Source: an uncultured Odoribacter sp. (lineage in GTDB: Bacteria; Bacteroidota; Bacteroidia; Bacteroidales; Marinifilaceae). Taken from it: a stretch of 5,739 bases of DNA. Position 1 is the first letter of the stretch. Every line of letters begins with the position of its first letter. Positions 4,598-5,739 of this stretch are shown one piece after another. Made by a program: the position numbers and the translations under genes. The notes under the pieces were generated by a model that saw nothing but the letters and a program-made list of their open reading frames with translations, ran no database searches and was not told where the DNA came from. The stretch covers positions 1 to 5,739 of the forward strand of contig CAMWQQ010000120.1 in assembly GCA_947176455.1 (NCBI GenBank), read 5' to 3'.

Positions 4598-5739
4598 TTA
4601 GTATTTGAAACTGCTGCCTCCGAGAAATTCCCGGATGATAGAGGTCGGGGGAATTTCTTGTGTCGGAACGGTCCGGATATACGAAAAGAATTTCAGCAGG
4701 CGCAGGGCTTTGGAATGTTCGGGATATTGTTGGGCAACTTCCTGCAACAACGGTTCCGCCTGCGGTTTTAAGGCACCCAGCTCGTAAATCAGTGCGGAAT
4801 TGAACATGGCGTCGGCTTCTTCCTGATAGGGGACGATGTGCTTTTGTTCGCCTCGCAGGACGCTTTCCCAGCGTTTCAGGGTTTCCAGCGCGGAATAGTT
4901 GCGGTATTTGTAATCGCGGACCATTCGGCGAATCAGCCTGTTGTCGGCAGGGTTGATGAGGTTGTGATTGTCAATGGAAATGGACGTGAGGGCGGATACG
5001 AATATCTTGAACAGGGATTCGGGAGGGAGCAGACGGGTTAATTGGGGATTCAGCCCGTGAATGCCTTCCACGATAATCACGTTGTTTTTCAACATCCGGA
5101 TTTTCTCTCCGTCATAGTACCTTTGTCCGGTTTCAAACGAGAATTTCGGAATTTCGACCTCTTCGCCCTGCATCAGCCGTTGCATATTGTCGCTGAACGT
5201 GGCAATGTCCAGTGCGTCGAGGGATTCGTAGTCGTATTCGCCTTTTTCGTCCCGGGGCGTGTCTTCCCGGTTCACGAAATAGTTGTCCAACGACAGATTG
5301 ATGGGTTTTATGCCATTCACCAGCAATTGGACGGCAAGTCTTTTCCCGAAGGTGGTCTTGCCGGATGAGGACGGTCCGGCTATCAGGATGACTTTGATTT
5401 TTTTCTGGCGTGCCTTGATTTTGTCCGCTATCTGGGAGATTTTTTTCTCGTGCAGCGCCTCGCTGATTTTTATGATAGAACCTGCGGCTTTGTTGCCTAC
5501 AATCTGGTTGAATTGTCCAATGTCCGAGACTTCCAGAATTTTCCCCCAGCGTTTATTTTCATTGAAAATCTGGAACAGCTTGTCTTGCGGAATCACCTTG
5601 AGCAATCGTTCGGGACAGGTTCTGTCGGGCAACACCAACAGCATGCCGTCCTTGTAGGGGATGAGGTCGAATACCCGGAGGCAACCTGTGGAGGGTGCCA
5701 GCGTGCCGTAAAAATAATCGGAAAGATTACCTATGTGAT
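4598..5739 (-). CDS. Uridine kinase-like nucleoside kinase, long form with ThrRS-like N-terminal region; 5' end outside window
   Basis: The frame is open from the stop at 4598-4600 to the window edge, giving 379 visible residues without a start; the Met at 5642-5644 is internal. Fragment residues 1 to about 110 (HIGNLSDYFYG, RVFDLIPYKDGMLL, KIISIADKI-like helix) resemble the region that precedes the kinase in long Udk proteins of about 550 residues, whose N-terminus carries TGS and ThrRS-like segments; that part is expected beyond the window. The kinase domain begins with the P-loop GPSSSGKT at residues 121-128 and continues with SLDNYFVNREDTPRDEKGEYDYE, the IIVEGIHGLNP strand and RLIRRMVRDY, a lid-like motif of the uridine kinase and phosphoribulokinase family. 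It should phosphorylate uridine or cytidine, or a related nucleoside, in pyrimidine salvage; the exact substrate of the long form is uncertain. It is probably the lead gene of the transcript with the adaptor and mscL. Confidence 0.9.
   Translation of the reverse strand, partial: HIGNLSDYFYGTLAPSTGCLRVFDLIPYKDGMLLVLPDRTCPERLLKVIPQDKLFQIFNENKRWGKILEVSDIGQFNQIVGNKAAGSIIKISEALHEKKISQIADKIKARQKKIKVILIAGPSSSGKTTFGKRLAVQLLVNGIKPINLSLDNYFVNREDTPRDEKGEYDYESLDALDIATFSDNMQRLMQGEEVEIPKFSFETGQRYYDGEKIRMLKNNVIIVEGIHGLNPQLTRLLPPESLFKIFVSALTSISIDNHNLINPADNRLIRRMVRDYKYRNYSALETLKRWESVLRGEQKHIVPYQEEADAMFNSALIYELGALKPQAEPLLQEVAQQYPEHSKALRLLKFFSYIRTVPTQEIPPTSIIREFLGGSSFKY

Overview
The window most likely comes from a member of the Bacteroidales (Bacteroidota), probably a gut-type commensal. 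Three things support this. The regulatory DNA carries the Bacteroidota promoter architecture TTTG-N19-TAnnTTTG twice with exact spacing. era and der lie side by side. The nucleoside kinase is the long form in which a ThrRS-like segment precedes a uridine-kinase domain. I cannot fix the genus from the sequence alone.

Layout. (1) Positions 1-1248, minus strand: era, then the start of der. These are two paralogous ribosome-assembly GTPases transcribed right to left, separated by a 48-base spacer with a terminator-like hairpin. (2) Positions 1249-1703 hold no protein gene of normal size but are dense in signals: a leader hairpin and a -7 box for era, a complete plus-strand promoter, a transcript-sized stretch of about 105 nt ending in a clear intrinsic terminator (a candidate small RNA), and a second complete plus-strand promoter. 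(3) Positions 1704-2900, plus strand, AT-rich: a DUF4160 protein, a DUF2442 protein with a C-terminal helix-turn-helix, and an unrecognised small lipoprotein, closed by a 13-bp perfect hairpin. (4) Positions 2931-3048: a short convergent intergenic region with a tandem direct repeat. (5) Positions 3049-5739, minus strand, GC-rich: the nucleoside kinase (5' end outside the window), an RND-type periplasmic adaptor lipoprotein and the mechanosensitive channel mscL, probably one transcript read right to left.

How the genes work together. The flanking minus-strand genes are housekeeping or envelope functions: ribosome maturation (Era, Der), pyrimidine salvage (Udk), efflux (the adaptor) and osmotic safety valve (MscL). 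The plus-strand block between them runs against its neighbours, has a much lower GC content and carries its own promoters and terminators, so it looks like an independently acquired or lineage-specific cassette. DUF4160 and DUF2442 form a tightly coupled pair 6 bases apart. Their biochemical role is not established to my knowledge. The HTH suggests that the second protein binds DNA and may control the pair. The most interesting unexplained element is the candidate small RNA at about 1471-1577, whose 3' half can fold in two mutually exclusive ways. No transfer RNA, ribosomal RNA, CRISPR array or insertion sequence was seen.
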